From assembly GCA_963781105.1 (NCBI GenBank), contig CAWAED010000001.1:186001-250000 (forward strand): a stretch of DNA of 64,000 nucleotides. The letters are read 5' to 3'. Shown piece by piece: positions 16,322 to 24,192 of the stretch (position 1 is its first letter; every line of letters starts with the position of its first letter). A model generated the notes under the pieces. It was given only the letters and a program-made list of their open reading frames with translations. It was not told where the DNA came from and searched no databases. The stretch comes from Palsa-295 sp963781105 (GTDB lineage Bacteria; Acidobacteriota; Terriglobia; Acidiferrales; UBA7541). Made by a program: the position numbers and the translations under genes.

Positions 16322-16827
16322 GCGGCCGCCCCTCAGGAAACGAACTCATAGTGCAAGCACAGGACGCCGATAAAAGCCCGGTAGTGCATAAACTCAAAGA
16401 GTGGGACGGTCAGGCTGTCTCGGAGGTGCTCGAATTCCGCGGCGAAATCACCGTGGTTGTACCGCGCGAGCATCTGAAACGAATCGCGGACTACCTTGCG
16501 ACGGAGCCCTCTCTTCGCTTTTCGTTCCTGTCGGATATCACGCCGGTAGACCGTTTTCCGATCGAACCGCGTTTCGAAATCAACTATCACCTCGTCTCCA
16601 TCGATCGCCGCGACCGTCTGCGCCTGAGGGTCAAGCTGCCAGGTAACGATCCGGCGCTCCCATCCGTCACTGGGGTGTGGCCGACCGCCAACTGGCACGA
16701 GCGCGAAGCCTACGACCTCTTCGGCATTCGTTTCGAGGGCCATCCGGACCTGCGCCGCATCCTGATGCCGGATGACTGGGAAGGGTACCCGCTGCGCAAG
16801 GACTATCCCACCGAGGGATACCGATGA
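16318..16827 (+). CDS. nuoC: NADH-quinone oxidoreductase subunit C (cluster 1)
   Basis: A 169-residue hydrophilic subunit of the quinone-reducing arm (the 30-kDa subunit). The C-terminal signature is clear: WPTANWHEREAYDLFGIRFE, then GHPDLRRILMPDDWEGYPLR and KDYP. The likely start is a TTG at 16318 overlapping the nuoA stop; a GTG at 16351 is an alternative. Separate from NuoD, unlike the fused NuoCD of E. coli. It directly follows nuoA without nuoB between them. Confidence 0.92.
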   Translation: MSGRPSGNELIVQAQDADKSPVVHKLKEWDGQAVSEVLEFRGEITVVVPREHLKRIADYLATEPSLRFSFLSDITPVDRFPIEPRFEINYHLVSIDRRDRLRLRVKLPGNDPALPSVTGVWPTANWHEREAYDLFGIRFEGHPDLRRILMPDDWEGYPLRKDYPTEGYR

Positions 16828-16867
16828 GCCGCAGCTTGCTTACCTCGAAGAGGGAGTTCACGCGACG

Positions 16868-18067
16868 ATGAGCATCACCGTCGAAACGCCGACTGGCGAA
16901 GCTCAAACGATGGTCCTGAACATGGGGCCGCAGCACCCGTCTACCCACGGCGTGTTGCGCGTGATTTTGGAGTTGAACGGCGAAATCGTCGTGAAAGCCG
17001 AGCCAGTGATCGGCTACCTGCACACTGGAATCGAAAAATCCTGCGAAGCGAAGACGTATTCGCAAGCCATCACGTTGACCGACCGGATTGATTATCTGGC
17101 GCCCCTTTCGAATAATTTGGGCTACTGCCTCGCCGTTGAAAAAATTCTTGGTTTGGAAGTACCCAAGCGCGCGCAGTACATCCGCGTGTTGCTGACGGAA
17201 TTGACGCGCTGCGCCTCCCACTTGGTGTGGCTCGGAACTCACGCGATTGACCTCGGCGCGATGAGCGTTTTTCTCTATACCTTCCGCGAGCGCGAAGAAA
17301 TTCTGAAAATTTTCGAATACTTGTCGGGCCAGCGCATGATGACCAGCTACTTCCGCGTGGGCGGCCTGGCCTTGGAACCGCCTCCGGATTGGCTCGATCG
17401 CGTCCGCCGCGTGATGGATTCCCTGCCTGGCCACATTGACGAATACGAAGACCTGCTGACCAAAAACAAAATCTGGCTTGGGCGCACGCAGGGCGTCGGA
17501 ATCATCAGCGCCACCGACGCGATCGCCATGGGCTGCTCCGGTCCCATGCTTCGCGGCAGCGGTGTCGCCTACGACGTCCGCAAGGCGTTTCCCTATTCCA
17601 GTTATGACGAATTCGATTTCAACGTGGTGACGCAAACCGCGGGCGATTGCTACGCGCGCTATCAAGTACGCGTGGCGGAGATCCGCGAGAGTATCAAGAT
17701 CGTGAAGCAAGCGGTGGAAAAAGTGCCGGCCACGGGCCCGTTCCGCACGGAAATGCCTGGAATCATTCCGCCATCCCGCGAGGAGATGAAAACCTCGATC
17801 GAAGGCCTGATTTATCACTTCAAGATTTTCACTGAAGGTTTTGCGCCGCCGCCGGGCGAAGTCTATCAGGCAATCGAATCTCCGCGCGGAGAACTCGGCG
17901 TGTTTGTCGCCAGCGACGGCTCCGCGAAGCCCTTGCGCGTCAAGTTTCGCGCGCCATCCTTCGTGAATTTGCAATCATTGCCGAATCTTGCCGAAGGACG
18001 CCTGATCGCCGACGTAGTCGCGTGCATCGGCACAACTGACATCGTTCTGGGGGAAGTAGACCGCTAG
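16868..18067 (+). CDS. nuoD: NADH-quinone oxidoreductase subunit D (cluster 1)
   Basis: A 399-residue 49-kDa-type subunit that forms the quinone site with NuoB. The quinone-binding His is in GPQHPSTHGVLR near residue 24 and the Tyr in NLGYCLAVEK near 72. Other motifs are VWLGTHAIDLGAMS, GSGVAYDVRKAFPYS and the C-terminal IVLGEVDR. The Cys pairs of the related NiFe hydrogenases are lacking, so it is a true complex I subunit. A GAGGGAG precedes the ATG at 16868; the frame is open further upstream into nuoC. Confidence 0.95.
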   Translation: MSITVETPTGEAQTMVLNMGPQHPSTHGVLRVILELNGEIVVKAEPVIGYLHTGIEKSCEAKTYSQAITLTDRIDYLAPLSNNLGYCLAVEKILGLEVPKRAQYIRVLLTELTRCASHLVWLGTHAIDLGAMSVFLYTFREREEILKIFEYLSGQRMMTSYFRVGGLALEPPPDWLDRVRRVMDSLPGHIDEYEDLLTKNKIWLGRTQGVGIISATDAIAMGCSGPMLRGSGVAYDVRKAFPYSSYDEFDFNVVTQTAGDCYARYQVRVAEIRESIKIVKQAVEKVPATGPFRTEMPGIIPPSREEMKTSIEGLIYHFKIFTEGFAPPPGEVYQAIESPRGELGVFVASDGSAKPLRVKFRAPSFVNLQSLPNLAEGRLIADVVACIGTTDIVLGEVDR

Positions 18068-18098
18068 GCTAGCACGTACACGCGGACACAAGAGATCT

Positions 18099-19913
18099 AT
18101 GCAACTGCCACCGGCACTTGAACAAAAATTTGCCACTCTGCTCGGCCGTTATCCGGTGAAGCGCTCGGCGCTGATTCCGATGATGATGTACGCGCAGGAT
18201 CATTTCGGTTTCTTGAGCGACGAGCTTCTTACGGACATCGCGCAGCGTCTGGAACTGACGATGACTCAGGTCACCGAAACGCTCGCGTACTATTCCATGC
18301 TGCGCCGCAAGCCTGTGGGGCGCTATCACATTCAAGTCTGCACGAATATTTCCTGTATGTTGCGCGGCGGAAATGAGCTCTTCGCGCACGTCCAAAAGCG
18401 ACTGGGCATCGGGAACAAGGAAGTTTCGCCCAGCGGCACCTTTTCGCTGGAAGAAGTGGAGTGCGTCGGCGCCTGCACCGGCGCGCCTGCAATGCAAGTA
18501 AATTTCGACTATTACGAAAATCTCGATCCCGAAAAAGTAGACGTGATTTTCGAACAGCTTCAGGATGGCCGAGTTCCCAAGCCCGTGCCGGTGATTTCCG
18601 GCGCGCTGCACGAGCGCAACCCCAACGAAATTCCGGTGATCAGCAAGCGCTTCGGCATTCCCAATTCGCGCTCGATAGACGTCTACCTGAACCACGAAGG
18701 CTATCAGGCGATGGATAAAGCGCTCAACGTCATGACGCCCGAGCAGATTATTGACGAGATGAAGAAATCGAATCTGCGTGGTCGCGGGGGCGCGGGCTTT
18801 CCGGCCGGAATGAAATGGAGTTTCGTTCCCAAGGACAATCCCAAGCCGAAATACATCCTGGCGAACGGTGACGAAAGCGAACCCGGCACCTCGAAGGACC
18901 GCCCGCTGCTGGAAATGGATCCGCACCAGCTGATCGAAGGAATGGTAATTGCCGCGCGCGCGATTGGCTCGCATCAGGGCTACGTCTACATTCGTGGCGA
19001 GTATCGCTACATCATTGACATCATGGAAACAGCGATCGCCGAAGCGTACGACAAAGGTTATCTCGGCAAAAACATTCTCGGCAGCGGATTCGATTTTGAG
19101 TTGGCCGCGCACACGGGCGCGGGCGCTTACGAGTGCGGCGAGGAATCCGCGCTGATGGAATCGCTCGAAGGCAAGCGCGGCTATCCACGTATCAAGCCTC
19201 CGTTTCCGGCTGTCGTCGGCCTTTACGGCGGTCCCACGGTGATCAACAACGTCGAAACGCTCAGCACCGTGCCGGCGATCATTCGTGGCGGCGGCGAATG
19301 GTACGCCAGTCTCGGCACTCCGAAAAATGGCGGTACGCGCCTGTATTCGGTCTCCGGCCACGTGAACAAACCCGGAATTTACGAACTGCCTCTCGGCTTC
19401 CCGCTCCGCAAACTCATCGAAGACGTCGCAGGCGGCGTTCGCGGCGGAAAGAAACTGAAAGCCGTTATCCCCGGTGGCAGTTCTTGTCCTTTGCTCAGTG
19501 CCGACGAAATTGATGTGAACATGGATTACGACTCCGTCGCGAAAATCGGCTCGATGCTTGGATCCGGCGGCACCGTGATCATTGACGAAGACACCTGCAT
19601 GGTGGACCTCGCGCGGCGCATCATGCATTTCTACGCGCACGAATCCTGCGGCTGGTGCATTCCCTGCCGCGAAGGCACCACGTGGCTGCGTAAAATGCTC
19701 GACCGCTTCCACGAAGGCGGCGGACGCGCGGAAGATATTCCGCTGATTGACGAACTTTCGCAGAACATGCTAGGACGCACATTCTGCCCGCTGGGCGATG
19801 CTGCCGCCATGCCGACGATCAGCATCGTCAAGAAGTGGCGCAATGAATTTGAGGATCATCTCCAGGGCAAATGCGCGCACAAGCCTGCCGAGATGATTCT
19901 GGGAGCGCACTAG
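18099..19913 (+). CDS. nuoEF: Fused NADH-quinone oxidoreductase subunits E and F
   Basis: A 604-residue protein joining two electron-input subunits. Residues 1-155 are NuoE, with the 2Fe-2S ligands C-x4-C (VCTNISCMLRG) and C-x3-C (ECVGACTGAP). Residues about 180-600 are NuoF, with the NADH-binding GRGGAGFPAGMKW, the FMN region ANGDESEPGTSKDRP, and the 4Fe-4S ligands in ESCGWCIPCREGT plus RTFCPLGD. The two halves are joined by a linker around residues 155-185 (GRVPKPVPVISGALHERNP). NuoE and NuoF are usually separate genes. It begins 31 nt after nuoD and ends 7 nt before nuoG. Confidence 0.95.
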   Translation: MQLPPALEQKFATLLGRYPVKRSALIPMMMYAQDHFGFLSDELLTDIAQRLELTMTQVTETLAYYSMLRRKPVGRYHIQVCTNISCMLRGGNELFAHVQKRLGIGNKEVSPSGTFSLEEVECVGACTGAPAMQVNFDYYENLDPEKVDVIFEQLQDGRVPKPVPVISGALHERNPNEIPVISKRFGIPNSRSIDVYLNHEGYQAMDKALNVMTPEQIIDEMKKSNLRGRGGAGFPAGMKWSFVPKDNPKPKYILANGDESEPGTSKDRPLLEMDPHQLIEGMVIAARAIGSHQGYVYIRGEYRYIIDIMETAIAEAYDKGYLGKNILGSGFDFELAAHTGAGAYECGEESALMESLEGKRGYPRIKPPFPAVVGLYGGPTVINNVETLSTVPAIIRGGGEWYASLGTPKNGGTRLYSVSGHVNKPGIYELPLGFPLRKLIEDVAGGVRGGKKLKAVIPGGSSCPLLSADEIDVNMDYDSVAKIGSMLGSGGTVIIDEDTCMVDLARRIMHFYAHESCGWCIPCREGTTWLRKMLDRFHEGGGRAEDIPLIDELSQNMLGRTFCPLGDAAAMPTISIVKKWRNEFEDHLQGKCAHKPAEMILGAH

Positions 19914-19920
19914 GAAACGC

Positions 19921-22209
19921 ATGGCCGAACAAAAGCAGGTTACCTTCACTCTTAACGGACGGCAGGTTACGACTGCTGCCGGCACGCTGGTTATCGAAGC
20001 GGCCAAGCTCCAGGGCGTGGAAGTTCCGTCGTTCTGTTATTACCCCGGAGTCACGCCCGCATCCGTGGCTGCGTGTCGCATGTGCCTGGTCGAAGTCGAA
20101 AAGATGCCGAAGTTGCAGACCGCATGCACTCTCGTCGCCACCGAAGGCATGGTGGTGAAGTCCGATACGCCGCAAGTCCACAAGGCGCGCAAGGACATGA
20201 TCGAGTTCCTGCTTTCGAACCATCCGCTCGATTGCCCCGTGTGCGACAAGGGCGGCGAGTGCGAACTGCAGGACATGACCTTCCGTTACGGTCTCGATCA
20301 CAGCCGCTTCACCGAAGAAAAGCTGCATTACCCGGAAGAAAAGTGGTCACCGCTGGTTTATTACGACGCGCCGCGCTGCATCATGTGTTTCCGCTGCGTG
20401 CGGGTCTGCGATGAAGGCATGGACGTGAACGCCCTCGGCGTCGGCGCGCGCGGCGTTCATTCCGTGATCATCCCCAACGAACCCGGCCAGCTTGCCTGCG
20501 AAGAATGCGGCATGTGCATTGACATCTGCCCGGTCGGCGCGCTCACCAGCGGTACGTATCGCTATCAGACGCGCCCGTGGGAAATGACGTACGTCCCGAA
20601 TCCGTGTACGCATTGTTCAAACGGCTGCAAAACTACTCTGAGCGTGCGCAACAACGAAATCTTGCGCGCCAATAATCGCGACGCTTCGGGAATCAACGGC
20701 GAATTTCTCTGCGGCAAGGGCCGCTTCGGTTTCGATTTCACAAACAACGCCGAACGCATCCGCCAGCCGCTGGTCCGCCGCAATGGCAAACTCGAACCAG
20801 CAAGCTGGGAAGACGCGCTGGAAGAAGTCGCGCGGAGGCTGAAGCAGGTTCGCGATCAGCACGGTGCAAAGGCCATCGGCGTAATCGGCTCGAATCACAC
20901 GACCAACGAAGAAAATTACCTGCTGAATCGTTTCGCGCGCGCGACTCTCGGCACCAACAACATTGACCATCACCGCACCGCGGATTATGCCGGTCTCGCC
21001 GCCGCACTCGGGCCGAAATACAAAGAGTCATTGGCCACGATGAGCGACGTTTCCACGGCGCAGACCATCCTGCTGATCGGCAATGACGTCACCAATCAGA
21101 ATCCGCTGGTCGCCTGGCAGATTCGCACCGGCGTCCGGCACCACGGCACGCGCCTATACGTGATCAATGGCCAAAAAAGCAAAATTCACCGCAAAGCAGC
21201 CAAGTTTGTGCTGCTGCCGAAAGGCGGAGAACGCGCCGCGCTGCGTTGGCTCACTCACGGAGAAGGCCAATTCGATGCGCCGACCAGCGAAGCGCTCGCT
21301 CAACTGAAAGCCGCTTTGGAAGCCGAAAAGGATGTCCTGATTCTCTTTGGTGCGGACATACAGGGCTCGGCGATTCAGGACCTGGTTTCGTTCGCTGCCC
21401 GTCTAGGCGGCCAAACCCGTTTCATGGCTCTCGGCGATTATTCGAACTCGCGCGGCGCGGCGGACATGGGCGTGATGCCAGATCGTTTGCCGGGCTACGC
21501 GCACGTTAGCGATGCATCCGAACGCGGGCGCTTTGGAAAAATTTGGGGCGGCGTTGAATTGCCCACTGCTCCTGGCTTGACCGCGCGTCAAATGATGGAA
21601 GCGGCCACGGCAGGAAAGCTGAAAGCGCTATACGTCATTGGCGCTAATCCTATAAAAACTTTCAGCGTGACCCAGCCGGATAAGCTCGCGGGCCTCGAGC
21701 TGCTCGTGGTCCACGAAATGTTTCTGACGGAAACCGCGCAGCGCGCCGACGTCGTCTTGCCCGCGGCGTCATCCTACGAAAAGGACGGAACGCTCACCAA
21801 TACTGCGGGCGAAGTGCAAATGACGCACCGCTCGATTGATCCGCAAGGCCCACGTAGCGATTTCGATCTGATTCGCATCCTTTCTCATCAGCTGAGCATG
21901 TTGGGAGTTGGTTCGCCCATCCGCCTGCGCACCCCCGAAGCTGCCTTCGACGAAATCCGCCAGAATGTGCCGGGCTACGATCTTTCCGTCGCCAATCTGC
22001 TTGCGGGGCGCGCACTGGTTTCAACCGCGACGTCTCGTTCGCAGGAACCGGCCTACGATGTTCCGGTCGGAAATATTTTCTCGTCCGATGATTTTCTCTT
22101 TACCAGCGGCTCCCTGGGACGTTACTGTTCCAAACTCACATCTACCAAAGAGGCAAAAGATACGCCGTGGATTTCGTCGCCCAGCATCCAGTCCTGGTGG
22201 TATCGCTAG
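19921..22209 (+). CDS. nuoG: NADH-quinone oxidoreductase subunit G (cluster 1)
   Basis: A 762-residue peripheral-arm subunit. The N-terminal 2Fe-2S domain has CYYPGVTPASVAACRMCLVE; the His-Cys cluster DCPVCDKGGECELQD follows; then two ferredoxin-like sites, CIMCFRCVRVC and CEECGMCIDICPVGA; and the CTHCSNGC-x27-C N7-type cluster. The molybdopterin oxidoreductase-like domain fills the rest (to about residue 700) but has no cofactor function in this family. The 3' end overlaps nuoH by 43 nt in another frame. Confidence 0.94.
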   Translation: MAEQKQVTFTLNGRQVTTAAGTLVIEAAKLQGVEVPSFCYYPGVTPASVAACRMCLVEVEKMPKLQTACTLVATEGMVVKSDTPQVHKARKDMIEFLLSNHPLDCPVCDKGGECELQDMTFRYGLDHSRFTEEKLHYPEEKWSPLVYYDAPRCIMCFRCVRVCDEGMDVNALGVGARGVHSVIIPNEPGQLACEECGMCIDICPVGALTSGTYRYQTRPWEMTYVPNPCTHCSNGCKTTLSVRNNEILRANNRDASGINGEFLCGKGRFGFDFTNNAERIRQPLVRRNGKLEPASWEDALEEVARRLKQVRDQHGAKAIGVIGSNHTTNEENYLLNRFARATLGTNNIDHHRTADYAGLAAALGPKYKESLATMSDVSTAQTILLIGNDVTNQNPLVAWQIRTGVRHHGTRLYVINGQKSKIHRKAAKFVLLPKGGERAALRWLTHGEGQFDAPTSEALAQLKAALEAEKDVLILFGADIQGSAIQDLVSFAARLGGQTRFMALGDYSNSRGAADMGVMPDRLPGYAHVSDASERGRFGKIWGGVELPTAPGLTARQMMEAATAGKLKALYVIGANPIKTFSVTQPDKLAGLELLVVHEMFLTETAQRADVVLPAASSYEKDGTLTNTAGEVQMTHRSIDPQGPRSDFDLIRILSHQLSMLGVGSPIRLRTPEAAFDEIRQNVPGYDLSVANLLAGRALVSTATSRSQEPAYDVPVGNIFSSDDFLFTSGSLGRYCSKLTSTKEAKDTPWISSPSIQSWWYR

Positions 22210-23381
22210 TCAAGATCGTCATTTTGTTGTTTTTGGTTTTGACGACGCTGGCATACCTAACCTGGTTTGAGCGAAAGGTCGTCGCGCATATCCAATCGCG
22301 ATGGGGCCCGTATTACGTTGGTGCGCACGGATTGCTCCAACCTCTCGCCGATGGCGTGAAATTCCTTTTCAAGGAAGATCTCACACCTCCGGGGGCGGAC
22401 AAGTTTCTTTACATCCTTGCTCCTTTTCTGGCGCTCTCGCTTGCGTTGACCACGCTCGCGCTGATTCCTTTCGGGCCGCCAGGCGTTCAAGTGCTGGGGC
22501 AGTCCACGTTGATCGTCGCGAATGTGGATATTGGGTTGATGTTCGTCTTCGCCATCACTTCCATCGGAGTGTACGGCGTGGCGTTGGCCGGCTGGTCTTC
22601 CAACAGCAAATATCCGCTGCTCGGCGGGTTGCGCAGCTCGGCGCAGATGATCAGCTATGAAGTTTCGCTCACGCTGTCGGTTGTAGGCGTCGTGCTGCTC
22701 GCCGGATCGCTCAATTTCAATGAGCTAATCGAAGGGCAGCGTGGCTACTACTTGCACGTGATCCCGCGTTGGCACCTCATTCCGCAGATCGTTGGCTTTT
22801 TCTGCTATCTCACCGCCGCTATCGCCGAAACGAATCGCGTTCCATTCGATTTGCCTGAAGCGGAAACCGAACTGGTCGCCGGTTTCCACACCGAATATTC
22901 CAGTTTCAAATTCGCCATGTTTTTCATGGCCGAATACGCCAACATGATCACGGTCGCTTGTCTCGCGGCGATTCTCTTCCTCGGCGGCTGGCTCTCTCCG
23001 TTCCCCGAAAGCTGGACGTTCATGCAATACCTGCCCGCCCTAGGCCTGCTCGCGCTCGCAATCTATCTTTGGTACGACACGGCGGTACTCGCGCGAGGCA
23101 TCGCGCGCATTCAGCTCGTCGTGATCTCCACCGGCGCCACGGTCATCGGCCTCGCATGCCTGGTTCCCGCAGTGATGTCCGTCATCCAGGGGCCGTTCTG
23201 GTTCTTGCTGAAAGTCGGCGTGATTATGTTTTTCTACGTCTGGACCCGCGGCACGCTGCCACGCTTCCGTTATGACCAACTCATGTCCTTCGGCTGGAAA
23301 TTCCTGTTGCCCGTTTCGCTCGCAAACCTGGTAGTAACGGCCCTCGTAAAGGTTTGGCCTCTGCTGGTGAGCCACGGATGA
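22167..23381 (+). CDS. nuoH: NADH-quinone oxidoreductase subunit H (cluster 1)
   Basis: A 404-residue membrane subunit with about eight helices that forms part of the quinone tunnel and the first proton path. Signatures include WFERKVVAHIQSRWGPYYVG, HGLLQPLADGVKFLFKED, the loop ETNRVPFDLPEAETELVAGF and EYSSFKFAMFFMAEY. The start ATG at 22167 lies inside the last 43 nt of nuoG; a GTG at 22197 would shorten the overlap to 13 nt. nuoI, normally next, is missing, and nuoJ overlaps by 4 nt. Confidence 0.94.
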   Translation: MDFVAQHPVLVVSLVKIVILLFLVLTTLAYLTWFERKVVAHIQSRWGPYYVGAHGLLQPLADGVKFLFKEDLTPPGADKFLYILAPFLALSLALTTLALIPFGPPGVQVLGQSTLIVANVDIGLMFVFAITSIGVYGVALAGWSSNSKYPLLGGLRSSAQMISYEVSLTLSVVGVVLLAGSLNFNELIEGQRGYYLHVIPRWHLIPQIVGFFCYLTAAIAETNRVPFDLPEAETELVAGFHTEYSSFKFAMFFMAEYANMITVACLAAILFLGGWLSPFPESWTFMQYLPALGLLALAIYLWYDTAVLARGIARIQLVVISTGATVIGLACLVPAVMSVIQGPFWFLLKVGVIMFFYVWTRGTLPRFRYDQLMSFGWKFLLPVSLANLVVTALVKVWPLLVSHG

Positions 23382-23887
23382 GCCTTCCCTTCATCGTTTT
23401 CTTTGTCTGCGCGTTCATCGCTGTGGGCGGCGCCCTCATGTTGATTCTGGCGCGCGAGCCGATTCACAGCGCGCTGTCGCTCGTCCTGGTAATGATTTCG
23501 CTGGCCGTGCTTTACCTCTTGCTCGGCGCGGAGTTCATTGCGGCCGTGCAAATCATCGTATATGCCGGCGCGATCATGGTTCTGTTTGTCTTCGTGATCA
23601 TGTTGTTGAACGCGGGCGTCGAAGAACGCACGGATTTCAGCAAGCTGGCGAAATATGCCGGACTGCCCCTGGGAATGTTCTTGCTGCTGGAACTGGCGCA
23701 TTGGATGGCGCACTCCGCGATCGGCAGGACGATTGCCAATGGCTCAGAAGCGGCGAACGCCGCGGCGTCGACGCGCGAACTTTCCACCCAGCTGTTTCAG
23801 AAGTATCTATTTCCGTTCGAAGCGACGTCTATTCTCATCCTGATAGCCATTCTGGGCGCGCTCGTTCTGGCGAAGAAGGACGAATGA
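23378..23887 (+). CDS. nuoJ: NADH-quinone oxidoreductase subunit J (cluster 1)
   Basis: A 169-residue membrane subunit with about five helices. Typical are the N-terminal VGGALMLILAREPIHSALSL, LLGAEFIAAVQIIVYAGAIM and VLFVFVIMLLN, whose helix 3 is part of the conformational switch in complex I. The ATG at 23378 overlaps the nuoH stop (ATGA); the frame extends slightly upstream. The C-terminal helix is ILILIAILGALVLAKKDE. The next gene, nuoK, overlaps by 4 nt. Confidence 0.92.
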   Translation: MSLPFIVFFVCAFIAVGGALMLILAREPIHSALSLVLVMISLAVLYLLLGAEFIAAVQIIVYAGAIMVLFVFVIMLLNAGVEERTDFSKLAKYAGLPLGMFLLLELAHWMAHSAIGRTIANGSEAANAAASTRELSTQLFQKYLFPFEATSILILIAILGALVLAKKDE

Positions 23888-24192
23888 ACGTAGTCCCCAT
23901 TTCATACTATCTGGTGCTGAGCGCGATTCTCTTCGGCTTGGGCATCGTTGCGTTCGTTTTCAAGCGCAACATCATCACCATCTTCATGGCCGTTGAGCTG
24001 ATGCTTAACGCTGTAAATCTGGCATTCGTGGCCTTCGCTCGCGCGCACAACCAGCTCGATGGGCTGGTCTTCGTCTTCTTTGTGATTGTGGTTGCCGCGG
24101 CCGAATCCGCCGTGGGTCTGGCCATCGTCATCACCGTTTATCAAAACCGGCGCACGCTCAACATCGAGCAGATTAACCTCCTAAAATTCTGA
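23884..24192 (+). CDS. nuoK: NADH-quinone oxidoreductase subunit K (cluster 1)
   Basis: A 102-residue subunit with three membrane helices. It has the two conserved buried glutamates of the proton path: in MAVELMLNAVNLAF and in AAAESAVGLAIV. The ATG at 23884 overlaps the nuoJ stop (ATGA), and its own TGA shares one base with the ATG of nuoL (TGATG). It is homologous to MrpC of Na+/H+ antiporters. Confidence 0.94.
   Translation: MNVVPISYYLVLSAILFGLGIVAFVFKRNIITIFMAVELMLNAVNLAFVAFARAHNQLDGLVFVFFVIVVAAAESAVGLAIVITVYQNRRTLNIEQINLLKF

Noticed and set aside
16667..17974. Long minus-strand open frame opposite nuoC/nuoD of cluster 1
   Set aside because: It is a mirror of the codon bias of the real gene; rich in His, Arg and Ala and without a recognisable domain.
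18069..19712. 547-codon minus-strand open frame opposite nuoEF
   Set aside because: Antisense shadow of a strongly conserved gene.
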